Shown: positions 27,163 through 35,464, counted from the first letter of the stretch. The stretch: 64,000 nt of DNA from Rhizobium tibeticum (GCF_900110205.1 NZ_FOCV01000027.1:1-64000), one strand, 5' to 3'. Translations and numbers: made by a program. The notes: generated by a model not told the origin, from the sequence alone.

Positions 27163-28003
27163 ACAAGTCCTCCGGAACGGTGATCAGATAGGTCGGGTCC
27201 AGACGCCCGCCCTGCACAAGCATGCGCTTGCCTGTCCCGAGATCGATTGCCTCTTTGTCCAGATGTTTGCGCCAGGGATGCTGGTGGCGATCGGCAAAGA
27301 AGAAGAACAGACGCTTGACCTTGATGCTTTTGCAGTCGACGAGCAGCTTTTGAAGTCGCCGCGGGCTGAGGGTCGTGAGTCCCTCGATGATTTTATCAGC
27401 CTGATCAAAACTCTCATGGTTAGGCAGCCCGTCCAGCATTTCGAGGACGGCCCGCTCGGGCGTCGACAGGGTCAGCGGCCATTCCCATTGTCCCCAGGGT
27501 ATCACGTTAAAGGAGCCACCTTGGATCGGGTCCACAATGATGTGACTGTTGTCTTTAACGTTCCAGTCGAGACTAGTGGTGCCAAAGGTTATCGGCTCAT
27601 TGCGAAACAGCGCGTCGCTGTTGTGATGAACGAACCGGGTTTCCAGAGGGAGCTTGTTCAGCCATGAGGGCGCCGCCTTGGGACCATACAGATGAATCTC
27701 TTTCTCTTCGCGCCTGAGATAATGCGAGAAGCCATGAAGAGACAATGCTGTGCGGCCCCCGACAAGGAAGGGTTGCCGCAGCAGCAGGGTTTGCAGCGAT
27801 ATGACGACGTGCTCCCAGAGGAGTTCGCCGCCCGGCTTTCGGTACACGCCGCGTGTCACGCGCACCAGCCATCCGTTCAGAACGTATTTCCGGCAAAGCT
27901 GCGGAGAGTAGCCGTGCTCGCTCAGCCAGGCGGCGTCCACGACCAGCCCTTGCGGGAGTTCACGCTGCAGGTGGTTTAGCTTTCCTTTATATTCTCCACT
28001 CAT
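27149..28003 (-). CDS. AbiEi-type antitoxin / transcriptional autoregulator
   Basis: A 284-residue protein with a winged-helix N-terminus (residues 15-60, including GYSPQLCRKYVLNGWLVRVT and RGVYRKPGG) and an AbiEi C-terminal domain (GGRTALSLHGFSHYLRREEK, later STPERAVLEMLDGLPN). In AbiE type IV systems the antitoxin does not bind the toxin but represses the operon and counters toxin action. Its stop overlaps the toxin start. The ATG at 28003 has no Shine-Dalgarno and sits seven bases after a TATAAT box, so the mRNA is probably leaderless. The antitoxin frame is intact while the toxin's is broken, the usual direction of TA decay. Confidence 0.88.
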   Translation of the reverse strand: MSGEYKGKLNHLQRELPQGLVVDAAWLSEHGYSPQLCRKYVLNGWLVRVTRGVYRKPGGELLWEHVVISLQTLLLRQPFLVGGRTALSLHGFSHYLRREEKEIHLYGPKAAPSWLNKLPLETRFVHHNSDALFRNEPITFGTTSLDWNVKDNSHIIVDPIQGGSFNVIPWGQWEWPLTLSTPERAVLEMLDGLPNHESFDQADKIIEGLTTLSPRRLQKLLVDCKSIKVKRLFFFFADRHQHPWRKHLDKEAIDLGTGKRMLVQGGRLDPTYLITVPEDLYADQ

Positions 28004-28039
28004 GGTTTATATTATAGGGAATATGTAAACCGAATTCAA
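28004..28039 (-). promoter_or_regulatory. Leaderless promoter with overlapping dyad for the AbiE operon
   Basis: Read on the minus strand: TTGAAT (28039-28034), a 17-base spacer, TATAAT (28016-28011), seven bases, then ATG (28003). The predicted transcription start falls on or beside the ATG. The dyad GGTTTA (28004-28009) / TAAACC (28026-28031) flanks the -10 box and lies where AbiEi-type autorepressors are expected to bind. Confidence 0.65.
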
Positions 28040-28324
28040 GTTTGAAATTCCATCGATTTATGAACCAAAGGGCTACAAACTACGATACATTCAAACCTTC
28101 CTATTTTCCGCGGTATTGATGGCATTCCCTGGTACTTGCCTGCTTCGTCTGGGGCCGTCCGTCGCCTCACAAGAGGAGGGCGACGGCGCGACAGCGAACA
28201 GGCCGGCCGGCGACGGCATACTGGTTCGGTCTGACCTCGGCGTAGACTTTCCAGTGAACACGGTCGAATTTGATGCTTTGGAAGCATTCCTGATGCCACA
28301 GATTCTCATGTTACTGCAGGAGAA

Positions 28325-28793
28325 ACAGCCGACATCGTGACATGCTCGGAGGCTGTGAACGCCGGCGACGGTCGCTGGCTGATGACCGCGGGTGTCGTTC
28401 TGGTTCGACAGAAGCCGGGCCGTGCGAAAGGTGTCATGTTCATCACCATCGAGGACGAGACGGTCCGGCCAATCTGGTCGTCTGGCGGTCGTTGTTCGAG
28501 CAGCGCCGCCGCGTGGTCCTCGGATCGTCGATGATGGCGATCAATGGGAAGATCCAGCGAGAGGGCGACGCGGTCCATCTCGTGCCACAGCCGCTCTTCG
28601 ATCTGTCGGGCGACCTGTCAGGGCTTGCCGACCGCGACACGGAGTTCAACCTACCGACGGGCAGGGGAGACGAGCTTGCGCATGGCGGCGGGCCGGACCC
28701 AAGGGACAAGCCGAAGCCTGCGGTTCAGCCGCGGGACATCTTCATCCCGGATCTCCACATCGACACCTTGAAGGTGAAGGCGCGAAATTTCCA
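28325..28793 (+). pseudogene. dnaE2: 3' fragment of error-prone DNA polymerase gene dnaE2
   Basis: Frame one reads DIVTCSEAVNAGDGRWLM then AGVVLVRQKPGRAKGVMFIT and IEDET. After a lost base near 28461 the next frame continues GPANLVVWRSLFEQRRRVVL, then NGKIQREGDAVHLVPQPL and finally IFIPDLHIDTLKVKARNF. These are the OB-fold and C-terminal tail of rhizobial DnaE2. The normal stop is gone and the polymerase core is missing, so this is a dead fragment of about 155 residues. The usual partners imuA and imuB are absent. The 300 bases before it show no recognisable gene. Confidence 0.82.
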
Positions 28794-28867
28794 CGAGCTT
28801 CGTGTGTCGGTGTCGGATTGTCCTTCCCCCGTTCGTCCTCTGCTTGACCAGCACAGGAGAACGGCCA

Positions 28868-29311
28868 ATGAGCAACGAAACCAAAGTCCATATCGAAGAA
28901 GAGGCGATTATCGCCATGCTAACGATGCGCGCTTCCGCGCTCGGCGAAAAAGATGCCAAGGGCGCACTTTCCTACGAAACCGAGGATTCTGTCGAGTTTT
29001 CGCTAGCACCGCCGCTCGTCTATCACGGCAAGGACGAGGCAGGCCTACAGGCGTGGTTCAATACCTGGGAAGGTCCGATCGGTGGCGATGTTTGCGATGA
29101 AAAGCTAACGGTCGGTGGAGACGTTGCTTTCTGGAGTGGTCTGACGCGCATGACGGGAACTAAAACTGACGGCACCGAGGTCGATCTTTGGTTTCGTCAA
29201 ACCCTTGGCCTGGTGAAGCGCGATGGCCGGTGGATGGTGTCCCACCAACATGCATCCGTGCCATTCGCCATGGATGGAAGCGGGCGCGCTCTGTTCGATC
29301 TCAAACCTTAA
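28868..29311 (+). CDS. SnoaL/YybH-like NTF2-fold protein (147 aa)
   Basis: A 147-residue cytosolic protein with a typical SnoaL-like fold: helix EEEAIIAMLTMRASALGEKD then AKGALSYETEDSVEFSLAPP, LVYHGKDEAGLQAWFNTWEG, a VGGDVAFWSGLTRMTG strand and the ending WFRQTLGLVKRDGRWMVSHQ then HASVPF. The close of the domain (DGRWMVSHQHASVPF) is a common signature of YybH-type ketosteroid-isomerase-like proteins. The ATG at 28868 follows AGGAGA. No operon partner; it lies directly after the dnaE2 fragment. Substrate unknown. Confidence 0.82.
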   Translation: MSNETKVHIEEEAIIAMLTMRASALGEKDAKGALSYETEDSVEFSLAPPLVYHGKDEAGLQAWFNTWEGPIGGDVCDEKLTVGGDVAFWSGLTRMTGTKTDGTEVDLWFRQTLGLVKRDGRWMVSHQHASVPFAMDGSGRALFDLKP

Positions 29312-29733
29312 ACGACTGGCCTCAGGGTATCGATGTCCCCAGGCCGCCGACGGTGGAGTTTTACTTTGTTCGATGAGGTCCAGGCTCGGATGCCGACCTC
29401 AGCGCCTCTTCGCGACGTCTGGTTTCGCTCTCATTGAGAGGTGCACTGATCGTCGCGATGGCTTCAAGCTCGGCATCGCAGATTTCCAGAAGTCAGGGTC
29501 GGCCGATCGCTGGTGGCGGCTGCTTTTTCGCCTTTGAATGGGAAGCGTTTCGCCTACTGCATGGGTGGAAGGACACATCGTGCCAGAATAGAGCCTGCTT
29601 CTCCCAGCTGATGTTACCATTACGCAGGCATGACCGCATTGGGCCCGAGAGCGGTCGAGTGTTCGGTCAGGAGTGGCCACCGCATCATCGACAGTCGATT
29701 CCTGCGCCGTTGCGGCCATTTGTCGAAGCGCGC
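29312..29733. other. No gene recognised
   Basis: Open frames here on both strands are Arg/Ser-rich and lack protein character. I see no family signature, repeat or strong terminator. Possibly decayed sequence. Confidence 0.4.
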
Positions 29734-30120
29734 TCAAGGATACTCGCGCTTGCACATTGCTATCAGCGAAGGCACCGCCTCGGGCCTTGAAATCGCCATT
29801 TCCCCTATGATGTCGACAAAGTTTTGGGTGGCTTTGCGTGCCTGCTCCCTCGTCCCCCCGACAGCGAGAACATTTGCGACGCCCTGATCATATAAAACCT
29901 TGAACTTGGCCATGTATCGATCTGAATCGGCGTCATCACCGGCGTCCTTACTTGCCCTTGCCAAGTACTGGTAAAACGCTGCGCATGCCATCGGCCTATC
30001 ATCATAGGTCGTTGGCTGCTTCAACTCCGCCACGACCGGAAGCAAAATCAGGTAAATCCCCACCGTTGATGCCAAAAGTGTAATCGCCTCCAAGGCAGTC
30101 CCCTTTGCGCAAGCTCTCAA
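29734..30120 (-). CDS. Hypothetical secreted or anchored protein (128 aa)
   Basis: Starts MRACAKGTALEAITLLASTV and runs into a hydrophobic segment (GIYLILLPVVA), a signal peptide or membrane anchor. The rest is helical: CAAFYQYLARASKDAGDDAD then SDRYMAKFKVLYDQGVANVL and later FVDIIGEMAISRPEAVPSLI. Two cysteines, near residues 46 and 123 (ACAAF and AMCKREYP), could pair in the periplasm. No family known to me. Isolated gene. Confidence 0.55.
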   Translation of the reverse strand: MRACAKGTALEAITLLASTVGIYLILLPVVAELKQPTTYDDRPMACAAFYQYLARASKDAGDDADSDRYMAKFKVLYDQGVANVLAVGGTREQARKATQNFVDIIGEMAISRPEAVPSLIAMCKREYP

Positions 30121-30382
30121 TCTTGCCTATGATCGCGCTCTCTGGTTGTGACGTCTATCGCAGCGCAATTTTCAAACGGTAAGGCACATCACTACAAATT
30201 TCGATGTCCTACAGGGCTACGAAGAATCGTTTGCCTTTTGGTTGCCAGTTCGGAAGAAAGAAGAAGAACCCCGAGAATCAGGAAGCCGCCAGCACTTGTT
30301 CCTTCGGGGTTCCGAAGTCTACATTCTCCCGGCGCCTGCGACGGCGTAATTGCCCGGTTTCTTCTATCAATCGGATTTCAAC

Positions 30383-31879
30383 ATGACAAAGGAAGCCGCT
30401 CAGATCAGTGCAACTTTGCTGTTGTTTGCGGCGATGATCGTGCCGTTGATGACGCGAGGATGGCCGCTTTGGGCGAGAGCCGCGTGGCAGTTGGCGGCTT
30501 TCATCGCGCTCACATATCTCGTGCTGCGAACGGTGGGTTCACCGTTTGGTCCGGAATTTGATACCGTGCAGCCCGGCGCCCGAATATGGCAGCAACTTAT
30601 CGGGGTCGGATGGTGGCTTATCGCGGCCCAGTGTGCAATCGGCATTGTCCGGCTGTTCGTGGTGTTCGAGGCCAAGCCACGAGAAACCCGTATCGTCTCC
30701 GACCTGATGGCTGGGATCATCCATCTTCTGACGCTGTTCGCCGTGATCAACTTCGTCTTCGCCGTTCCGGTCGGCGGCCTTCTTGCAACCTCCGGCGTCA
30801 TTGCGATTGTGTTGGGCTTAGCGCTTCAGAGTAGCTTGTCAGACGTATTCTCGGGGATCGCCGTTGGCATAGAGCGGCCCTACAGTCCCGGCGATCTGGT
30901 TTGGGTAGAAGGCGGGATCGAAGGCCAGGTCATACAGGTAAACTGGCGCTCCACGCACATTGCGACGCCGAACGGGGACGTTGCCATCGTTCCCAACAGC
31001 GTGATGGCCAAGGCACGCCTGGTGAACCACAGTATGCCGACGAACATCCGTCGCGTCTCAATCACGGTGAAGCTCGCGGCGAACGAATTGCCGGATCGTT
31101 GCATGGCGGTTCTGAACGCGGCAGTCAAAACCTGCATGTTGCTGTCAGCGACGCCGCCGCCCAGTGTCGCCCGCACGGACCTTCAGGGCGATGGCGTGGC
31201 CTATGACATCAGCTTTTCCATTCCAAGCATCGAAGTGCTCGTCGCAGCACGTACCGAACTGCTGGGACACGTCCAATCCCATCTTCGCCACGCGGGCATT
31301 GCACTTGCCGTTCCGGGTGTCCCGATCCAAGCGCGCTTGGAAGTTCCAAGCGCAGCAACACTCCTCCAGGAGTCTGACTGGTTCGGAGTGCTCGCCGAGT
31401 CCGATCGAATTCTCTTGGCGGAGCATCTGGTCCAGGTGTGGTTTGCGGCAGGCGACAAACTCATGAAGCAGGGCGATGATCCGAAAGTGCTGTTCATTCT
31501 GGCGTCGGGCACCGTGGAGATTTCGAATGACACTCCCGAATGGCCGGAAGTGATCTTCCGATTGGGGCCGGGCAGCAGCCTCGGGGCGATCGGCATGATC
31601 ACAGGGACACCCTACGCGGCAACCGCTACCGCACTGACACCCGTGACCGCTTACAGCCTTGACAAACAGGGCGTGGGTGACGCCATCGCGGTACGGCCGG
31701 ATCTCGTCAAGAGCTTTGAAGTATTGGCTCGCAGGGGGCAGGAAATGAACCGCAGGGACGTGGTTGCGCGTCAGAGCGACGATGCTGAAGCGCCCGAGAT
31801 GTTCCTATCGAAGCTTCGCAGCTTTCTGCGAAAGATCTCAGAGACCCCCCGCAGCGAGGGCCAAAGGCGACGCCGCTAG
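30383..31879 (+). CDS. MscS-family channel with C-terminal cyclic-nucleotide-binding domain
   Basis: A protein of about 498 residues starting MTKEAAQIS. Five hydrophobic segments cover residues 5-150. The pore helix and MscS beta domain follow: GVIAIVLGLALQSSLSDVFS then GIAVGIERPYSPGDLVWVEG and STHIATPNGDVAIVPNSVMA. The last 150 residues form a CNBD/Crp-like beta barrel (WFAAGDKLMKQGDDPKVLFI, then FRLGPGSSLGAIGMITGTPY), ending in a basic tail. This is the bacterial cyclic-nucleotide-gated (bCNG) MscS architecture. The CNBD lacks an obvious arginine in its phosphate-binding cassette, so cAMP binding is not assured. Two class III cyclases in the window could supply the ligand. Confidence 0.87.
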   Translation: MTKEAAQISATLLLFAAMIVPLMTRGWPLWARAAWQLAAFIALTYLVLRTVGSPFGPEFDTVQPGARIWQQLIGVGWWLIAAQCAIGIVRLFVVFEAKPRETRIVSDLMAGIIHLLTLFAVINFVFAVPVGGLLATSGVIAIVLGLALQSSLSDVFSGIAVGIERPYSPGDLVWVEGGIEGQVIQVNWRSTHIATPNGDVAIVPNSVMAKARLVNHSMPTNIRRVSITVKLAANELPDRCMAVLNAAVKTCMLLSATPPPSVARTDLQGDGVAYDISFSIPSIEVLVAARTELLGHVQSHLRHAGIALAVPGVPIQARLEVPSAATLLQESDWFGVLAESDRILLAEHLVQVWFAAGDKLMKQGDDPKVLFILASGTVEISNDTPEWPEVIFRLGPGSSLGAIGMITGTPYAATATALTPVTAYSLDKQGVGDAIAVRPDLVKSFEVLARRGQEMNRRDVVARQSDDAEAPEMFLSKLRSFLRKISETPRSEGQRRRR

Positions 31880-32007
31880 TCATGAAATGCCGGGGGTAAA
31901 GTCTCTTGCACGGGAAGCGGGAGCCGGAACCTCCCGCGATGAAGGGCTTGAAAGGCGAGGGTATCAGAACCGCTGTTTCCGACCGGATACGGCGTGGCGT
32001 CGCGCAA

Positions 32008-32043
32008 CGGGCTCCTTAGATCACGACGCTGCCATCACGTTGA
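32008..32043. repeat. 35-bp dispersed repeat, copy 2
   Basis: CGGGCTCCTTAGATCAC then GACGCTGCCATCACGTTGA; partner of 26039-26073. It lies about 130 bases after the MscS-CNBD gene and borders the remnant field that follows. Confidence 0.55.
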
Positions 32044-32114
32044 GAGCCGTTCGCCAGCCCAACGGGCTCTACAATCTGTCGAAGCTGTCGGTGGCTGAGG
32101 CACGAAGGCCAGGG

Positions 32115-32455
32115 CGTTGAAGCAGATGCCGCGCCGCTGTTGCTGGACAGATAGCTGTCGAGATCGACATGCTTGTCCTTGGTGATCTCGTAGGCCTTGT
32201 CGGGATCGCGGTTGACCTCATCGAGCGGGCGCGTGGAACTGCCGTCCTGTTCAAGAGCCGCCTGCTGTTGCTGGTCGCGAATGACGATGTCGCCTAGACC
32301 GACGCGGTGGCGCGATCCGTCTGGCGCGTGTCGTCGAGCTGATAGGAGCCCTCCAGCGTGTGGTTGGTGGTGGGGTTGCCGTTTTCGTCTTTGCCCCTGG
32401 AAAGATCGATGCCGAGATCGACGCTGAAACCTTCATAGCCCCTCCGGCCAAAGCG
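32115..32455 (-). pseudogene. Fragment of a TpsA-type haemagglutinin/adhesin
   Basis: On the minus strand, GFSVDLGIDLSRGKDENGNP then TTNHTLEGSYQLDDTRQTDR is followed after a frame change near 32300 by VGLGDIVIRDQQQQAALEQD, GSSTRPLDEVNRDPDKAYEI and TKDKHVDLDSYLSSNS. These are characteristic of rhizobial filamentous-haemagglutinin-like exoproteins of two-partner secretion systems, which are thousands of residues long. Only about 110 residues remain, fused directly to a dead cspA. The TpsB remnant is 1.2 kb away on the other strand, so the locus has also been rearranged. Confidence 0.65.
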
Positions 32456-32622
32456 TCGATCCTGCGTCGGTTCGAAACTGACCTTCTGACCATCCTTGAT
32501 GCCTGACAGCCTCGAACACTCTACGGCCGAAATGTGGGCGAACACATCCGGAAAACCGTTGTCGGGGCTATGGAGCCATAGCCATTCTCAGAGTTGAATT
32601 ATTTCACAGTACCAGTAGCCAA
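32456..32622 (-). pseudogene. Dead cold-shock protein gene (cspA-like)
   Basis: On the minus strand from TTG 32622: ATGTVK, then TAA where the family has Trp, then FNSENGYGSIAP, a lost base, and DNGFPDVFAHISAVECSRLS followed by GIKDGQKVSFEPTQDRR. This is the whole CspA barrel up to the last strand. It has three lesions: a possible lost ATG, an in-frame stop in the RNP1-leading VKWFN motif, and a frameshift. The 3' end is replaced by TpsA sequence. CspA proteins are RNA chaperones. Confidence 0.7.
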
Positions 32623-32757
32623 TGTAAATCTTCGGTTGATTTGCGGTGCGCAAAATATCCACCCAAGTCAGTTTGACAGGATACATGATGAAGTTTGGAC
32701 GGCAGGCTCAATTGCAAGAGTTGAAGGTTGGGGGATCGAAACAACTCATAAAACAGT

Positions 32758-32788
32758 ACGGGCGCTAACCTGATGGGGGAGCGCCCGT
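32758..32788 (-). terminator. Rho-independent terminator, minus strand
   Basis: ACGGGCGC (32758-32765) and GCGCCCGT (32781-32788) make a perfect 8-bp GC-rich stem, extendable by one A-T pair, around a 15-base loop. On the minus strand the stem is followed by ACTGTTTTATG, a short T-run. It lies 155 bases downstream of the VOC gene ending at 32943 and probably ends that transcript. Confidence 0.6.
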
Positions 32789-32942
32789 ATGTTGCTGCCG
32801 CGACAAAAACCAATTGTGTGGCAGGCCGCTTGCTTGAGGCGGTCGTGTATAGACGTAACCCGAGTCGGGCAACCCCGTTTTTGCAGCGCAGCTATGCATG
32901 GCCCGGAGTTATCCATCCAAGGTCGCCAATTGACGGGGGTGC

Positions 32943-33371
32943 TTAGAAGTCAACTACGACTGATGGAGCGCTCCGGTTTGCCGGTCCGTGATACACTGCC
33001 TCTATGTTGTTTCCGTCCGGGTCAAGCAGGAACGCGGCGTAGTATCCAGGATGATAGGATCGCTCACCGGGTTTGCCGTTGTCGATGCCGCCGTTGGCAA
33101 TGCCCGCGCTGTGGAATGCATCTACAGTGGCACGGTCCTTTGCCTGGAAGGCCAAGTGATGCCGACCTGTAAGCTTTCCAAGGGCGGCATCACTGTCTCG
33201 GGATGATATGAAGAGTTCGTCGGCCCAGAAATAATCGTCTGCCTCACCGCCAATTGGTATTTCAAGCACCTCAAACAGTGGGCGATAAAAGGCGCGGCTC
33301 GCGGAGAGGTCAGCGACAACTAGTTGGATGTGATCGATTAGTCGACCACGATGAAGTTGCGCAGTTTCCAT
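32943..33371 (-). CDS. VOC-family (glyoxalase/dioxygenase-fold) protein
   Basis: A 142-residue protein starting METAQLHRGRLIDHIQLVVA (ATG 33371; the extension to 33440 is not protein-like). It shows the VOC beta-alpha-beta repeat pattern: IDHIQLVVADLSASRAFYRP, then RHHLAFQAKDRATVDAFHSA and AAFLLDPDGNNIEAVYHGP. Candidate metal ligands are the His in the first strand, the His in HHLAF and the Glu near NNIEAVYH. Substrate unknown (detoxification or antibiotic-binding relatives). Intact and apparently monocistronic. Confidence 0.85.
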   Translation of the reverse strand: METAQLHRGRLIDHIQLVVADLSASRAFYRPLFEVLEIPIGGEADDYFWADELFISSRDSDAALGKLTGRHHLAFQAKDRATVDAFHSAGIANGGIDNGKPGERSYHPGYYAAFLLDPDGNNIEAVYHGPANRSAPSVVVDF

Positions 33372-33659
33372 TTCGATGCCTCCAATTCGATAGGTTGAAG
33401 AAACGGCATGAGGAAGGTGTCGGTTCCACGCGGGGACCACAACAGGAATATTTCTGCTGCAGTAATTTCTCGCCCGAAAAGGCGGCGTTTATCCATCCTG
33501 GACATCCGTCCAACGTTTCACATCTACCGGCTTTGACCTAGCGGGTGCTGCCTGATGGGACCGATGGGCGTCCCGGCAGTAGGGACGCATTGCTAGAATG
33601 GATTGTATCAAAATGAACAATTATTCTCACGCGTCCCGGTTGAAGGGGCAATGAAGGTT

Positions 33660-34215
33660 TCTCCTAGGACATCGATCATCTCACAGCGCCATATCAGGAC
33701 CGCTGCATCGGCGTTGCCGATATCAGCGGATTGCTGAAGGCGTTGACCAACCTCTATCTCGACAAGGGGTTCGTCACCTCGCGCGCCTATGTGCCGCCGC
33801 AGGACATCGCGGGCACCCGCCTCTTGAAACTGACGGTCGTCGAAGGGACGATTTCCGACATCTACCTGAACGGCAAGGCGAGCGAGCGAAACGGTGCTCT
33901 TGCCACGGCCTACCCCGGCATGAAGGGAAAGATCGCCAACATCCGCGATGTCGAGCAGGGCTCGACCAGACCAACCGTCTGTCGTCAAACGACGCAAAGA
34001 CCTCGATGCTTCCGGGCTCCAAGCAGGGCACCTCCATCCTCAATGTCGAGAACAAGCCAAGCAAGCGCTGGCATTTGACCCTTGCCAACAACAATCTCGG
34101 TCAGGAAAGCACCGGCTACTCAGCAGAGCAAGGTCTCGCTCGGCTTCGATGACCTCCTCGGCCTCAACGACCAGCTCGGATTATCCTACGGCACTCCCAC
34201 ATGGCGACCGTGGTC
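33660..34215 (+). pseudogene. Fragment of a TpsB/ShlB-type outer-membrane transporter
   Basis: Plus-strand pieces in several frames: LKALTNLYLDKGFVTSRAYV then PPQDIAGTRLLKLTVVEGTI and SDIYLNGK (POTRA domain), next LDQTNRLSSNDAKTSMLPGS and KQGTSILNVENKPSKRWHLT then LANNNLGQESTGYSAEQ (start of the barrel), then VSLGFDDLLGLNDQLGLSYG. At least two frame changes occur (near 33965 and 34135). The first POTRA and most of the barrel are missing. The family secretes TpsA exoproteins; the matching TpsA remnant is at 32115-32455. The next 230 bases show no further clear match. Confidence 0.75.
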
Positions 34216-34449
34216 ACCTCGAATTCTCGTGAAGACCAAGCTTCTCATCATCGCTAAAATCCTACGCCTATGTTGACGCGGACTTCGTTGAGCCGACGTC
34301 AGTCACCATCGTGACGGTGGGACTCGGCAATGCGGTCCGGGGTTCGTACGACCGCCAAGGCGGTGATCTTCCGGCCGTTCGAATCTTGCAGCGTGAACGC
34401 GGGCGCCGGGCTGTCGGCCGGCTCGCTTCATGGTCCACTCGAATGCATG

Positions 34450-34770
34450 TTAGAAGGCAGCACGTTTACGCCTCACCAGTCGTGCTGTTGCCCATACTGG
34501 CAACGCAAGAACAGCACCCCAAAGAATGCTGTTTCCAAAAACGACCGCCCACTGCAGTGGGGACGATAACCCCTTGGTTTGCACATGTGAGATAGGCGAA
34601 AGGAGCGTGTCTGAAAGTGCCGTGACCAAACTTTCGAGTTGACTCATATCGCCACCCGAGTCGAAGCGCCCCATTCCCAACGAAAAACTGGCGAGAAGAG
34701 AGCTCAACGCCAGCAACAGATGAACCACTGCCAAAACTGCGGCAATCGTGAGGTATCTCGGGCGACTCAT
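34450..34770 (-). CDS. Small inner-membrane protein (106 aa)
   Basis: Starts MSRPRYLTIAAVLAVVHLLL (ATG 34770) with one membrane helix (residues 6-27), then a polar stretch GRFDSGGDMSQLESLVTALS, and a second helix near the C-terminus (WAVVFGNSILWGAVLALPVW), ending in a basic RLVRRKRAAF tail. The topology suggests both ends in the cytoplasm. No recognised family. It lies directly downstream of the TpsB remnant on the opposite strand and has no operon partner. Confidence 0.55.
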   Translation of the reverse strand: MSRPRYLTIAAVLAVVHLLLALSSLLASFSLGMGRFDSGGDMSQLESLVTALSDTLLSPISHVQTKGLSSPLQWAVVFGNSILWGAVLALPVWATARLVRRKRAAF

Positions 34771-35138
34771 GCTGCGTTCCAACCGACGGCGGAGCGTTCA
34801 CTGTCGAACTGCAAGTTAAGGCTCACGAACATTCGTACCTTTCGTTGATTGCGGCAGTCAATAGTGCCCCATCTCCGCCCATCACACCCTTCAAACCCTC
34901 GACGATCGTCGGAGCCTGGAACCTTATGGCATCTACATCAAAATGGATTCTGCGACAGTTGAGTGTGCAGAATTCTTCACGAACATATTTTCGGCAAGTA
35001 AACCGCCCATACCGCCGGAGAATTGGTCCACGTCAACTGACGGGTGTGATCGAAAGGGAAGGCCCCGCGGGCGATGGCTTCCCTTCTTGTCCTGCATGTC
35101 CTGTCAGAACAGTTAAAGACTACGCCGGTCTGGCGGGA
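34771..35138. other. Intergenic, includes conserved downstream element of the AHWW gene family
   Basis: No gene recognised. The segment about 35080-35165 (CTTCCCTTCTTGTCCTG, GTCAGAACA, ACGCCGGTCTGGCGGGATC, GGACCAAAG) recurs at 48661-48745 in the same position relative to a homologous small gene. It is thus part of a duplicated module, not random spacer. Confidence 0.5.
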
Positions 35139-35423
35139 TCACCAGTCGGACCAAAGTCCGAAGAGGCAGTTACGACCGATTGTGGCCGGCAAAAAATGGG
35201 ACTGTACCTCGATCTCAAGCTCGAGGCAGCGTCGCTCGTATTCTTCTAGGAGCATCTTGTTTCCACCCTCTGCACGCAACTTGTCGCGGAACCTGACGGC
35301 GTCACCGTAGTTCTCGATGTCTTCCATCCACCAATGGGCTGCGGGCATAGGGTCGGAGATGTGGATGGCGCATGAGAAGCTCGCCAATCCATAGCGAAAG
35401 CTGTTGAAGCGTGGGTCTTCCAT
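35139..35423 (-). CDS. Small AHWW-family hypothetical protein, copy A
   Basis: A 94-residue protein whose core AAHWWMEDIENYGDAVRFRD then KLRAEGGNKMLLEEYERRCL matches the protein at 48936 (AHWWIEDIENYGDAVRFRDN onward) over about 50 residues. The ATG at 35423 is preferred, as the N-terminal part (MEDPRFNSFRYGLASFSCAI) is continuous. The fold is likely helical and acidic; no domain is recognised. A perfect 20-bp tandem repeat sits immediately upstream, and a conserved non-coding block lies downstream. Function unknown. Confidence 0.6.
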   Translation of the reverse strand: MEDPRFNSFRYGLASFSCAIHISDPMPAAHWWMEDIENYGDAVRFRDKLRAEGGNKMLLEEYERRCLELEIEVQSHFLPATIGRNCLFGLWSDW

Positions 35424-35424
35424 C

Positions 35425-35464
35425 TTTCAAAGATGAGGCTCTGCTTTCAAAGATGAGGCTCTGC
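35425..35464. repeat. Perfect 20-bp tandem repeat
   Basis: Two abutting copies of TTTCAAAGATGAGGCTCTGC (35425-35444 and 35445-35464), directly before the start codon of the minus-strand gene at 35423. A related AAAAGTGAGGCTCTGAAAG occurs at 48604-48622 near the second AHWW gene. It could be a duplicated binding site or simple slippage product. Confidence 0.7.

Noticed and set aside
29434..29790. 118-aa open frame on the plus strand
   Set aside because: No start signal, no family match, and its end overlaps the better-supported minus-strand gene at 29734.
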